This document shows, piece by piece, positions 1 through 7,488 of a stretch of 64,000 nucleotides of DNA. A model generated the notes under the pieces. The model saw nothing but the letters and a program-made list of their open reading frames with translations, was not told the DNA's origin and did not search any database. Both the position numbers and the translations under genes were made by a program. The DNA comes from Parabacteroides merdae ATCC 43184 (GTDB lineage: Bacteria > Bacteroidota > Bacteroidia > Bacteroidales > Tannerellaceae): contig NZ_CP102286.1 in the NCBI RefSeq assembly GCF_025151215.1, forward strand, positions 3,224,001 to 3,288,000, read 5' to 3'. Numbering within the stretch: the first letter of the stretch is position 1; each line of letters starts with the position of its first letter.

Positions 1-3000
1 CCTCTTTCTTTTCGCTTTGGCAGCCGCCTCTTTGGCCTTTTGGGCTTCGCGGCGGGCTTTTTCTTTGGCCTTCAGCTTTTCTTTGTATTCGCGTTCCTTC
101 TGCTTACGTTCTTTTTCCTTTTGCTTCAGGCGTTCCTTATACTCACGTTCTTTCTGCTTACGCAGTTCTTCACGGGCTTTGAGTTTCGCCTTACGTTCGG
201 CTTCGACCTGTTTCAGCTTGGCCTTGCGGTCGCGTTCAAGCTGTTTTTCTCGTTCGGCTTTTGCTTTCAGCAACGCTTCTTCTTCAACCTTTTGCTTCTT
301 CAGAAGTTCCTCGTTTTCTTTTGCCTTCTTTTCCTGCAATTCTTTTTCGGCTTTCTGTTGAGCTTCAAAAGCTTTACGAGCTTCTTCCTTACGGGCTTCA
401 ACTTCATCGGCTTCGCGCTTGCGGAGTTCTTCGATCTCTTTCAACGTGAGTTCCTTCGGTTGTTCGACAGGAGTGACAACAGCGGAAACGGTGTCGGACG
501 ATGCCGGAACAACCGTATCTTTTACAACCGGCTGTACAGAAACAGTATCTACATCCGCCGGAAGGAGCGTTTCTGTTTCACGGACAGTCATTGTATCGAC
601 CGCCGGAAGTTCTACCGGAACCGTATCTTTTACGGCAGACGGTACAACAACTTCTTCTACAGCCTGCTGCTGGCGTTGTTCTTTCGGGCGGACGGTCTTC
701 TTGACAGGTTCCGGCTTTTCTTCCGGAATATTTTCAGAATCCTGTGCTTCGGCCTCTTCAGCTTTTGCCTCTTCCTCTTTGATCTGTTCGGCAGCCATAC
801 GGGCTTTCCAACGAGCGGCCAGTTCAGGAACGGCCTCACCGAAGTTTTCCTGGAAGAATTCGACATATTCCTCAAGCGTCTTTCCCCGCATCAAGGTTTC
901 ATAATTGTCGTCGGAGATCGGAAGAATAGCCACATTTTTGTCCAATGCAGTTGCATAGCCATCCGCTCCGTAGATCATCTTATAATAATGAAAGATCTCA
1001 TCCAAATTGAAGAAACCATGAATCGTCAACATGCTCATCGGACCGGCTTCTTCAAAACTCAAATCAAACTCCTTCACCATAAAATTGGCAAAGTTATAGG
1101 CGGCAACGGCAAAAAGCAACTGGTTACGATCGAGTGTTCCGGTCGGGAACATTAACAGCATCCGGTAAGACGTGTTAGATTCAGCCGTAAAGACACGTGC
1201 CGAGTCGGCTGCCGACAACGTACCATCATCCCCCACACCGAAACGCAAGTTCCAACTCATTCCCCTAATACCACCTTGAACCATCATACGCCCACGCAGA
1301 ACACCTTTCAGCATTTCACCCGCCAGTTCCGTCACATCAGCCGTCGGATATTTCTCAACCAATGCTTTCAAGGCGTTTTTGAAACCTTCAGCATCCCCAG
1401 CCTGCACATAGGTCAGCGCCTCGAGGAACATGAACTTAGGCAATAGATCCGCCAACGGATACTTGGCACTGACATCGCGATAATTACGACGAACGGTGAC
1501 CGTATCTTCCGCCAGGTAACTTGCATAGGTCGCCTGGTAGATCGAATCCTGCACCTTGTCCATCATCCGGATATTATATTCGTAATTCGGATCGGCAATC
1601 GCAACCGCATAATCCGATTCAGGGAAAGTCGTAACCAACTTATTCTTATAAGCAGCAGCGAGCGCTTGGTTTCCGGAACGAAGAGCCATCAGATAAACCT
1701 GGTAGTAGCTTTCCAAAAGGTGACTATGCTTCGGGAAACGGCGTTCCAGTTCCTCAAAGGCTTCGGTTGCCAACGGGATATCCTCGAGTTTGTCCTTATA
1801 AATCATAGCCATGTTATAGAGACCATCTTCTATGATAATATTGGAAGCCTGGATATCTTCGGGTGTCAACGGAAGCTGCTGAATGTAATACTCACGTGTT
1901 TTCGGGTCATCGGAAGCAGCAGGTTCCAGTCCGGCCTCGAGCGAATCGGTAGCCAGTTCGCCCACCTCTCCTTCGGAAGCATCCTCAGTTTCGTCTGCCA
2001 TATTCTCATTAAAAGTGGACATTTCTTTCTTACGTCGACGCCAGTCATCTTCCAGCGCACGCCGTCCCCATTTACGTTGGAAAGCTGCTTTTCCCTGTGA
2101 TACTGCCTGCGGGTTATAGAAATAGAAACCGGAACCTCCGGACGTCGTCGGTAATGTGATGCCGCCAGTCTCTGTTCCTGGACGGTCGATACCAGTCCCT
2201 TTTGCCTCCTGTTCCGCCAGATAAGCTTCTTTCTCGGCCAGGGCCTTGGCTTCCTCCTCCTCTTTCTTCACCTGCTCGATGATTTTGTCGATCACGGCAA
2301 GCCGTTCCGACTCCGGCATTTTGGCAAGAGTTTGCAAACTATCCTGCAAATGGACCGCCTCCACATGCACGACCAACTCGTCCAAGATAGCAGACAGCTT
2401 GGATACCCGTTCATAGTCTTTATATTCTTTCTGGATGCCGGACAATGCACCGCTGAAATTCGGTTGTGCCTTGACATAGTCGCGCTTCTGGAAATAAAGA
2501 TCACCCAGTTTGATCTGGCAGATCGCCTTGTCCAAACCGTTCTGTGTGCTTTTCTCCACACCCAGCTCGTAGTTTTTGATGGCATTGACTGTATCTTCAC
2601 GGCTCATATAGACATTGCCCAACGCATAATAGACCTGATCGAGCAGGTCCTTGTTCTTATCGCTTTTCGCCATCCGCTGCAACATCTTGATCACTTTCTG
2701 ATAATTGCCGCCAGTAAATACTTCGGTCTGGCGGATACGGGCGGCAAACTCCAGTTCATAAGGAGGATTAGCTTTGATCACCTGTCCGAACATCTGGTAG
2801 GCAAGCCCGTTCTGATCCTGTTCGGCATAAATCTGTCCCAACAAATACTTCATCCGGGTACGCTGGCGCCGGTTCTTCTCTGCCTTGATCGCTGTCTTGA
2901 AATAAGGGACCGCTTCTTCATATTGCTTATTCTTCACCAGGTAGTCGGCATATACCGCCGCATACTGGTTCAGGTTCTTGCGAGGGATACCGTTCGTATT

Positions 3001-3591
3001 CAGTTTTCCTAAGATATCTTCCGCTTCATAGAACCATTCCATCTCAGAATAGCAGCGGGCCTGCCAAAGACGGGCTTCGGCCACCACTTCTTCATCATGG
3101 GCATAATGACGGGCTATGTAAGAGAAAGTGGCAGATGCCTGCAAGAAATCAGCATTATAGAACTGCGCCTGCCCCATCATCAACCAGCACTTTTTGAGGA
3201 ACGGATTGTATTCTTCCTGTTCCTGCCAGGCACGTTGTTTGGGATCATTGCGCCATCCCGGTTTCTTAGGCGGCTTTGCTTTGATGGAGTGGAGCTTGAT
3301 CGCTTTATTGCTTTTCTCGATCGCCCGGTCGAAAGGACCTCCGGTTTCGGGCTTGTCTTTCGGTTGCGCACTGATCGGGTACATCAGTATCATGTCGGAA
3401 TAGCTTTCCTTATAGCCGTTCTGCATGGAAAGCAACGCTTCGTCAAACGATGTTTTTCCGTTGAAATAGATATTATAGCGGGAATTAAAAGCGTGATAGA
3501 AGCGGCTTGCCTTGGTATTCTTTTTCGTACTGCAAGACCAAAACAAAGAGACAATCAATAATGCGATTATATAGTAGAAACCTTTCTTCAT
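1..3591 (-). CDS. SprE/PorW-like TPR lipoprotein, C-terminus cut by window edge
   Basis: The minus-strand reading frame runs from an ATG at 3591 to the window edge with at least 1197 codons. It begins MKKGFYYIIALL and has a lipobox-like end at FWSC, so it is probably a lipoprotein. The text after the Cys (CSTKKNT, then RYNIYFNG) resembles the start of SprE/PorW, TPR lipoproteins required for type IX secretion and gliding in Bacteroidetes. TPR-like helical pairs fill roughly residues 120-900. Beyond about residue 1000 comes a Pro/Val-rich linker and then a very long Lys/Glu/Ala coiled coil (KEREYKERLKQKEKER type). That charged tail makes it longer than typical SprE. It starts 8 bp after the permease gene ends. 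Family assignment is by motif memory only; the last residues are outside the window. Confidence 0.8.
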   Translation of the reverse strand, partial: MKKGFYYIIALLIVSLFWSCSTKKNTKASRFYHAFNSRYNIYFNGKTSFDEALLSMQNGYKESYSDMILMYPISAQPKDKPETGGPFDRAIEKSNKAIKLHSIKAKPPKKPGWRNDPKQRAWQEQEEYNPFLKKCWLMMGQAQFYNADFLQASATFSYIARHYAHDEEVVAEARLWQARCYSEMEWFYEAEDILGKLNTNGIPRKNLNQYAAVYADYLVKNKQYEEAVPYFKTAIKAEKNRRQRTRMKYLLGQIYAEQDQNGLAYQMFGQVIKANPPYELEFAARIRQTEVFTGGNYQKVIKMLQRMAKSDKNKDLLDQVYYALGNVYMSREDTVNAIKNYELGVEKSTQNGLDKAICQIKLGDLYFQKRDYVKAQPNFSGALSGIQKEYKDYERVSKLSAILDELVVHVEAVHLQDSLQTLAKMPESERLAVIDKIIEQVKKEEEEAKALAEKEAYLAEQEAKGTGIDRPGTETGGITLPTTSGGSGFYFYNPQAVSQGKAAFQRKWGRRALEDDWRRRKKEMSTFNENMADETEDASEGEVGELATDSLEAGLEPAASDDPKTREYYIQQLPLTPEDIQASNIIIEDGLYNMAMIYKDKLEDIPLATEAFEELERRFPKHSHLLESYYQVYLMALRSGNQALAAAYKNKLVTTFPESDYAVAIADPNYEYNIRMMDKVQDSIYQATYASYLAEDTVTVRRNYRDVSAKYPLADLLPKFMFLEALTYVQAGDAEGFKNALKALVEKYPTADVTELAGEMLKGVLRGRMMVQGGIRGMSWNLRFGVGDDGTLSAADSARVFTAESNTSYRMLLMFPTGTLDRNQLLFAVAAYNFANFMVKEFDLSFEEAGPMSMLTIHGFFNLDEIFHYYKMIYGADGYATALDKNVAILPISDDNYETLMRGKTLEEYVEFFQENFGEAVPELAARWKARMAAEQIKEEEAKAEEAEAQDSENIPEEKPEPVKKTVRPKEQRQQQAVEEVVVPSAVKDTVPVELPAVDTMTVRETETLLPADVDTVSVQPVVKDTVVPASSDTVSAVVTPVEQPKELTLKEIEELRKREADEVEARKEEARKAFEAQQKAEKELQEKKAKENEELLKKQKVEEEALLKAKAEREKQLERDRKAKLKQVEAERKAKLKAREELRKQKEREYKERLKQKEKERKQKEREYKEKLKAKEKARREAQKAKEAAAKAKRKR

Positions 3592-3599
3592 TTCCCCTT

Positions 3600-4403
3600 T
3601 TAACGCTTTAAAACCGCTTTTATTGCTTTCACTATCAAAAAGAAAAGGACTAGGACAAGAATAATAAACGCCCCGGAAGGCACATTCAGAAGATAAGAAA
3701 GGACGAGCCCGAACACACATCCCAAGAAACCGATGGCAATACTTCCGAAAATGATCTTCTTGAAGTCTGATGTAAAAAGGTTTACGGTGATCTGAGGCAA
3801 CGTCAGCAAACTCATCAGAAGCATGATCCCGACCAGACGGATCGAAAGGACGATCGTCACAGCGATGCAGCACATCATTACATATTCTATGCACTTGACG
3901 GGCACTCCTTGCGTCAGTGCAAAATCCCTATCGAAGGCCACATAAACGATCTCCCGCAGGAAAAGCGAAAAAAGGATAACCAGCAACAACGCCAAAGCGG
4001 CTATCCAGATAATATCTCCCGTCGAAACAGTCAGAATATTTCCAAAAAGGTAGGCGGATAGATTCGGTGCATATCCGGGTGTCAGGAAAATAAAGATAAC
4101 GCCCAATGCCATTCCTAACGACCATATCCCGGCAATAGCAGAGTCTTCACGCACATTCTGTGTCTTGCTCGCCCACTCCACCCCGAATGCGGAGAGCACG
4201 GAAAACAACATTGCCATCAAGATCGGATTCATCCCGAGATAGAACCCCAACCCCAATCCACCGAAAGAAGCATGAGTGATACCTCCACTGATAAAGACAA
4301 GCCGCCGCGACACGATATATGTCCCGACGATACCACAAGCGATCGCGGTCAGCAGGCTACCCAAAAGGGCATGCTGGAAAAAACCATATTGAAGTAAATC
4401 CAT
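3600..4403 (-). CDS. Metal (zinc/manganese-type) ABC transporter permease, ABC-3 family
   Basis: This 267-residue protein is almost wholly hydrophobic with about eight membrane segments. It shows the ABC-3 permease pattern: an early GIVGTYIVSRRLVFISGGITHAS loop region, and a late region around residues 165-215 with SIRLVGIMLLMSLLTLPQ. Members of this family (ZnuB, MntB, TroC) form the inner-membrane channel for Zn2+ or Mn2+ import together with an ATPase and a binding protein, neither of which is next door. The metal cannot be told from sequence. The gene is followed 8 bp later by the SprE/PorW-like gene and preceded by the 22-bp hairpin array, which occupies most of its leader. Confidence 0.85.
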   Translation of the reverse strand: MDLLQYGFFQHALLGSLLTAIACGIVGTYIVSRRLVFISGGITHASFGGLGLGFYLGMNPILMAMLFSVLSAFGVEWASKTQNVREDSAIAGIWSLGMALGVIFIFLTPGYAPNLSAYLFGNILTVSTGDIIWIAALALLLVILFSLFLREIVYVAFDRDFALTQGVPVKCIEYVMMCCIAVTIVLSIRLVGIMLLMSLLTLPQITVNLFTSDFKKIIFGSIAIGFLGCVFGLVLSYLLNVPSGAFIILVLVLFFLIVKAIKAVLKR

Positions 4404-4443
4404 TTTCTATCCTCTTATATCCTTTTTTATGGTTTCCCGGCAG

Positions 4444-4536
4444 GAAACTTCTGTTTCATTATAGGGGAACTCCTGTTCCATGCCTATGAAACTGTTGTTC
4501 CATGCAAGGGGAACTTTTGTTTCATGGTTATGAAAC
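4444..4536. repeat. Tandem array of 22-bp hairpin units
   Basis: Units begin at 4444, 4466, 4488, 4510 and 4532, exactly 22 bp apart; the fifth is cut off after GAAAC. Each complete unit is a 5-bp stem with a 4-nt loop: GAAAC-ttct-GTTTC, GGAAC-tcct-GTTCC, GAAAC-tgtt-GTTCC and GGAAC-tttt-GTTTC, followed by an 8-bp linker. The second stem pair alternates A:T, G:C or wobble, as expected if pairing matters. Linkers alternate between endings agg and tat, suggesting a 44-bp higher-order unit. The array fills the gap between the small membrane-protein gene and the permease gene. Confidence 0.85.
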
Positions 4537-4959
4537 TTAATGTATGCGCCGCTCCCCGACAATCAGGAACGCTTCGTCCTTCAGCTCATCCGGTAAATTA
4601 ATAGCACGAAGTTGCAGACTACGCAACCAGCCAGCCACTTCGATCTCCTGCAAGGTATAAAGCACATCACGGAACTCGTTCACGGCATCTTCATCGTATG
4701 CATCGGCCTCGACTCCCCGAAAACGGTCCAGTTCTTCATCGTCATAATACTCGATTTTTTTGCTGACTGCCGCCAACAGACTGTCGCGTTCACAGGTTTC
4801 ATGCTGTCCGCAACATTCGTCAGTGACAAGTTCCTGTGCCTCGGGGATTTCAGAAATCTCCCCACGTTCCAGCATCTTCTGCCATTTCCGGTTCCGAAAA
4901 TAACCGGCAATGGCAGCAACAACACCCAATACGATAATACCTATAACAATATACCACAT
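4537..4959 (-). CDS. Small membrane-anchored protein with a CCGxHxxC motif, function unknown
   Basis: This 140-residue protein starts MWYIVIGIIVLGV. The ATG at 4959 is preferred over a TTG 12 bp upstream, which lies inside an inverted repeat. One N-terminal membrane helix (about residues 3-20) is followed by a basic stretch, then an acidic soluble domain. Around residues 48-56 is DECCGQHETC, a compact Cys/His cluster that looks able to bind a metal or form disulfides. The rest is acidic and helical (YYDDEELDRFRG, LYTLQEIEVAGWLRSL). I do not recognise the family by function. It lies between aroA and the metal permease, in the same direction, so an operon is possible. A metal-related role is inference from the motif and neighbour only. 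Confidence 0.75.
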   Translation of the reverse strand: MWYIVIGIIVLGVVAAIAGYFRNRKWQKMLERGEISEIPEAQELVTDECCGQHETCERDSLLAAVSKKIEYYDDEELDRFRGVEADAYDEDAVNEFRDVLYTLQEIEVAGWLRSLQLRAINLPDELKDEAFLIVGERRIH

Positions 4960-4960
4960 A

Positions 4961-5049
4961 ATAATTGACAATTAACAATGAGCAATTGACAATGGACTTC
5001 CAGACACCGACAACTAATTGTCAATTGCCTATTGTTCATTGTCAATTAT
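4961..5049. repeat. Large imperfect inverted repeat (33-bp arms, 30/33 matching)
   Basis: The left arm at 4961-4993 and the right arm at 5017-5049 are inverted copies with 3 mismatches, separated by 23 bp. Each arm is built of ATTGACAAT-type subrepeats. The right arm encodes the last residues and the TAG stop of AroA; the left arm ends one base from the ATG of the small membrane protein. The layout looks like a miniature palindromic intergenic element inserted between two co-directional genes. It could also act as a weak terminator or processing site. Confidence 0.85.
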
Positions 5050-6261
5050 AATAAAGCCTGCGGTTCTCAAGTCTCTCCAATAGTGCGGATAACTTTTGCT
5101 GACCACCTGCGGGTCAGCTATCTCGATCCCTTCCGGCAACACGAGGGCGGCAGGTGCAAATGCCATCGCCATACGGTGATCTTCGTAGGTCGTGATCACA
5201 GGATGCGCTTGCGGTTCACAACGTTCGCCGTTCCATTCCAAAATACTGTTGTTGCTGTCTGTCAGGAGATATCCTAATTTGCGAAGCTCCGTCTTAAGCG
5301 CTTCGATGCGGTCGGTTTCTTTTATCTTCAGACTTTGCAAACCGGTAAAACGGAAAGGGATATTCAATAACACACAGGTCACGACAAAGGTTTGAGCCAG
5401 GTCCGGCTCGTTTACGAAGTTATAATTCAGTTTTTTGGTCCTATTCCCGTTGTGCTTCAAAACAACGCCCCGATCCGTGTAAGTCGTACCCACACCAAGC
5501 TGTGCAAACAATTTGGCTCCGGCGGCATCTCCCTGCAAACTGTTCTTAAACAGCCCCAGCAATTCGATCTCAGCATTTTTAGACAACGCCATCATGGAAT
5601 ACCAGTAGGAAGCAGCACTCCAGTCGGATTCAACGGTAAAGGGTATCGGATGATAATCCTGCGGTCTTACCTTAATGGTCTGCCCGTTCCATTCCGCCTT
5701 TACCCCATATTGTTCCATCAGCTGTAACGTCAGGTTGATATAGGGTTTCGAAATGACAACCCCTTCAAGATGCAAGGTCAGCCCGTTCTCCATCAGGGGG
5801 GCAATCATCAGCAACGCCGAAATATACTGTGAACTGACCCCACCGGCAAGCGAAATCTCGCCTCCCTGCAACGCACTTCCGAAAATGCGGAGAGGAGGAT
5901 ATCCCTCCTTCTCCATATATTCCACCCGTGCTCCCAGCGCATTCAGCGCATCCACCAGTATCTTGATCGGCCGGTTCTTCATCCGCTCCGTTCCGGTAAT
6001 CGTCCACTCGCCCACCACTTTAGACAAAAAAGCCGTCAGGAACCGCATCGCAGTTCCCGCGGCTTTTATATCAAAGTCACGGTCATTCGAATTCAACGCC
6101 TTCACCATCACCTCCGTATCATCGCAATCCGACAAATTCCGAATCTCATACGGGCTATAGCTCAACGCATTAAGTATCAACGCACGATTACAGATACTCT
6201 TGGATGCGGGCAGCTTAACGGAAGCTTTCAGTGAATCAGGAGACTTTATTGTATAATTCAT
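5029..6261 (-). CDS. aroA: 3-phosphoshikimate 1-carboxyvinyltransferase (EPSP synthase)
   Basis: This 410-residue cytosolic enzyme of the shikimate pathway condenses shikimate-3-phosphate with phosphoenolpyruvate on the way to chorismate. Visible signatures are LPASKSICNRALIL near residue 17 (the usual LPGSKS loop has Ala for Gly here), GTAMRFLTAF near residue 90, KETDRIEALKTELRKLG near residue 315 and EDHRMAMAFA near residue 360. The length is slightly below the usual 420-430. The C-terminal tail IIIDNEQ and the stop codon are encoded by one arm of the 4961-5049 inverted repeat. In bacterial EPSP synthases, Gly-to-Ala at this loop position is known to affect glyphosate binding; whether that applies here is inference. 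Confidence 0.96.
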   Translation of the reverse strand: MNYTIKSPDSLKASVKLPASKSICNRALILNALSYSPYEIRNLSDCDDTEVMVKALNSNDRDFDIKAAGTAMRFLTAFLSKVVGEWTITGTERMKNRPIKILVDALNALGARVEYMEKEGYPPLRIFGSALQGGEISLAGGVSSQYISALLMIAPLMENGLTLHLEGVVISKPYINLTLQLMEQYGVKAEWNGQTIKVRPQDYHPIPFTVESDWSAASYWYSMMALSKNAEIELLGLFKNSLQGDAAGAKLFAQLGVGTTYTDRGVVLKHNGNRTKKLNYNFVNEPDLAQTFVVTCVLLNIPFRFTGLQSLKIKETDRIEALKTELRKLGYLLTDSNNSILEWNGERCEPQAHPVITTYEDHRMAMAFAPAALVLPEGIEIADPQVVSKSYPHYWRDLRTAGFIIIDNEQ

Positions 6262-6283
6262 ACTTTTGCATTAAAATGGAATA

Positions 6284-6291
6284 CAAAAGTA
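6284..6291 (-). promoter_or_regulatory. Predicted minus-7 promoter box for aroA
   Basis: On the minus strand the sequence reads TACTTTTG, an exact match to the Bacteroides TAnnTTTG minus-7 element. A start about 7 bp downstream would give a leader of roughly 15 nt before the aroA ATG at 6261. No convincing minus-33 element is seen. The same octamer occurs inverted on the plus strand at 6261-6268. Confidence 0.45.
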
Positions 6292-6360
6292 CGGAAATTA
6301 TTGGGAAGATATCACTAATATTGTCCAGATATCACTATTGTAATAATTTTCCGACAATCA

Positions 6361-7479
6361 TTATTTACACAACAATGCATAAGTACACCACAGCATCGGA
6401 GCCTGTCCATGATAGTCGCCAATAATCCGAGGACGGTCATAATAATACTGAAGATCATTCTTCTTTCCAGTACCGACACAAACTTCTTCCACATCTCCGT
6501 CCTTATTAATATAAGGGACTAAAGCAATCCATGCTTTTCTAGCTATAGGTCCATACTCTTCAGCTTCTAACCATCCCATCTTCACTCCCATAATCATTGC
6601 ATAGGTAAACATAGCAGAACCAGATGTTTCAGGCCAACAGTCAGCCTTATCAATCAACTGATTCCACATACCACTTTTATCCTGATAATCTTTTAAACTT
6701 TTCATCATCAAGCGGTATCCCTCTAAAATACGAGCATGATTCGGATTATCTTCCGGAGTAGACAATAATAATTCTGCCATGCCTACAGCCATCCACCCAT
6801 TCCCTCTTGCCCAGAAATACGGAACATCAGGAGCATGATAGAACAATCCGTTGGGACGCTGTAATTCATCCAAATAGACAACCATTTCTTTCACTGCACG
6901 ATCCATATATTCACGTTTCCCTGTTGTATGATATGCTTGGGCCTGAAGAATTGTAATCATAAACATATCATCAATCCAAAGACGAGTTTGCCAAGATAGT
7001 CCTTTATCCGCCCAGGCTTTTTCCTCTGGGGTTGCATTAGCCGGCAAAGTCCATTGTGTATCAGCATAGGATAAACCCATTTCCAAATATTTCTTATCCT
7101 TCGTTATCTTATACAATTCTAACGGGATACAACCAAACACATTCAAATCTACATGATCCATTATAGGCAAATGAGATTTTTCCATTGTAACAAGTAAGTC
7201 AAAACGATCCTTTAATTGTCCAGCTAATTGTTTATCACCGGTAATTTCCGCATATCTCAGCGCTCCATACCACGTACAAACTTCTGCATAATGGATCCAT
7301 TTCCCTTTTCCGTACCACATGTGTTTAGATGGAATAAAATTCCGGCTAAGGATAGCTCCAACTTTCTCAGGAGAACAATTTTCTGGTAAATCTTTAAAAT
7401 AGTTTTTTTGTGCACTTGCTAATTGTACTATAGACATAAACAGACAAACAGTCACAAAGAAATTCACAACACACCTCAT
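6361..7479 (-). CDS. GH105/GH88-type unsaturated uronyl hydrolase
   Basis: This 372-residue exported enzyme has a signal peptide (about residues 1-23, ending LASAQ). The domain is an (alpha/alpha)6 barrel of the GH88/GH105 kind. Supporting motifs are WYGALRYAEITGD, the active-site stretch LWIDDMFMI with Asp170/Asp171, WARGNGWMAVGMAELL and PETSGSAMFTYAM. GH105 enzymes remove the 4,5-unsaturated uronic acid left by polysaccharide lyases, typically from rhamnogalacturonan. No lyase is encoded in this locus, so the unsaturated substrate would have to come from elsewhere. It is the last gene of PUL A, 9 bp after the previous gene, and there is no clear terminator before aroA. Confidence 0.85.
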   Translation of the reverse strand: MRCVVNFFVTVCLFMSIVQLASAQKNYFKDLPENCSPEKVGAILSRNFIPSKHMWYGKGKWIHYAEVCTWYGALRYAEITGDKQLAGQLKDRFDLLVTMEKSHLPIMDHVDLNVFGCIPLELYKITKDKKYLEMGLSYADTQWTLPANATPEEKAWADKGLSWQTRLWIDDMFMITILQAQAYHTTGKREYMDRAVKEMVVYLDELQRPNGLFYHAPDVPYFWARGNGWMAVGMAELLLSTPEDNPNHARILEGYRLMMKSLKDYQDKSGMWNQLIDKADCWPETSGSAMFTYAMIMGVKMGWLEAEEYGPIARKAWIALVPYINKDGDVEEVCVGTGKKNDLQYYYDRPRIIGDYHGQAPMLWCTYALLCK

Positions 7480-7488
7480 TATTTAAAT

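Noticed and set aside
40..1155. Long plus-strand open frame with Phe/Leu-rich protein
   Set aside because: It is the antisense of the Lys/Glu/Ala-rich coiled coil of the SprE/PorW-like gene; low-complexity Phe/Leu output is the expected shadow.
4444..4536. CRISPR-like array
   Set aside because: Unit spacing is 22 bp with 8-bp linkers, stems vary and no cas gene is near; it is a tandem hairpin repeat.
6261..6268. TACTTTTG abutting the aroA start, as a fifth antisense promoter
   Set aside because: No hairpin with T-run follows on the plus strand before the GH105-type gene. It pairs with the inverted aroA minus-7 box at 6284-6291 and is kept as a caution against over-reading the octamer.
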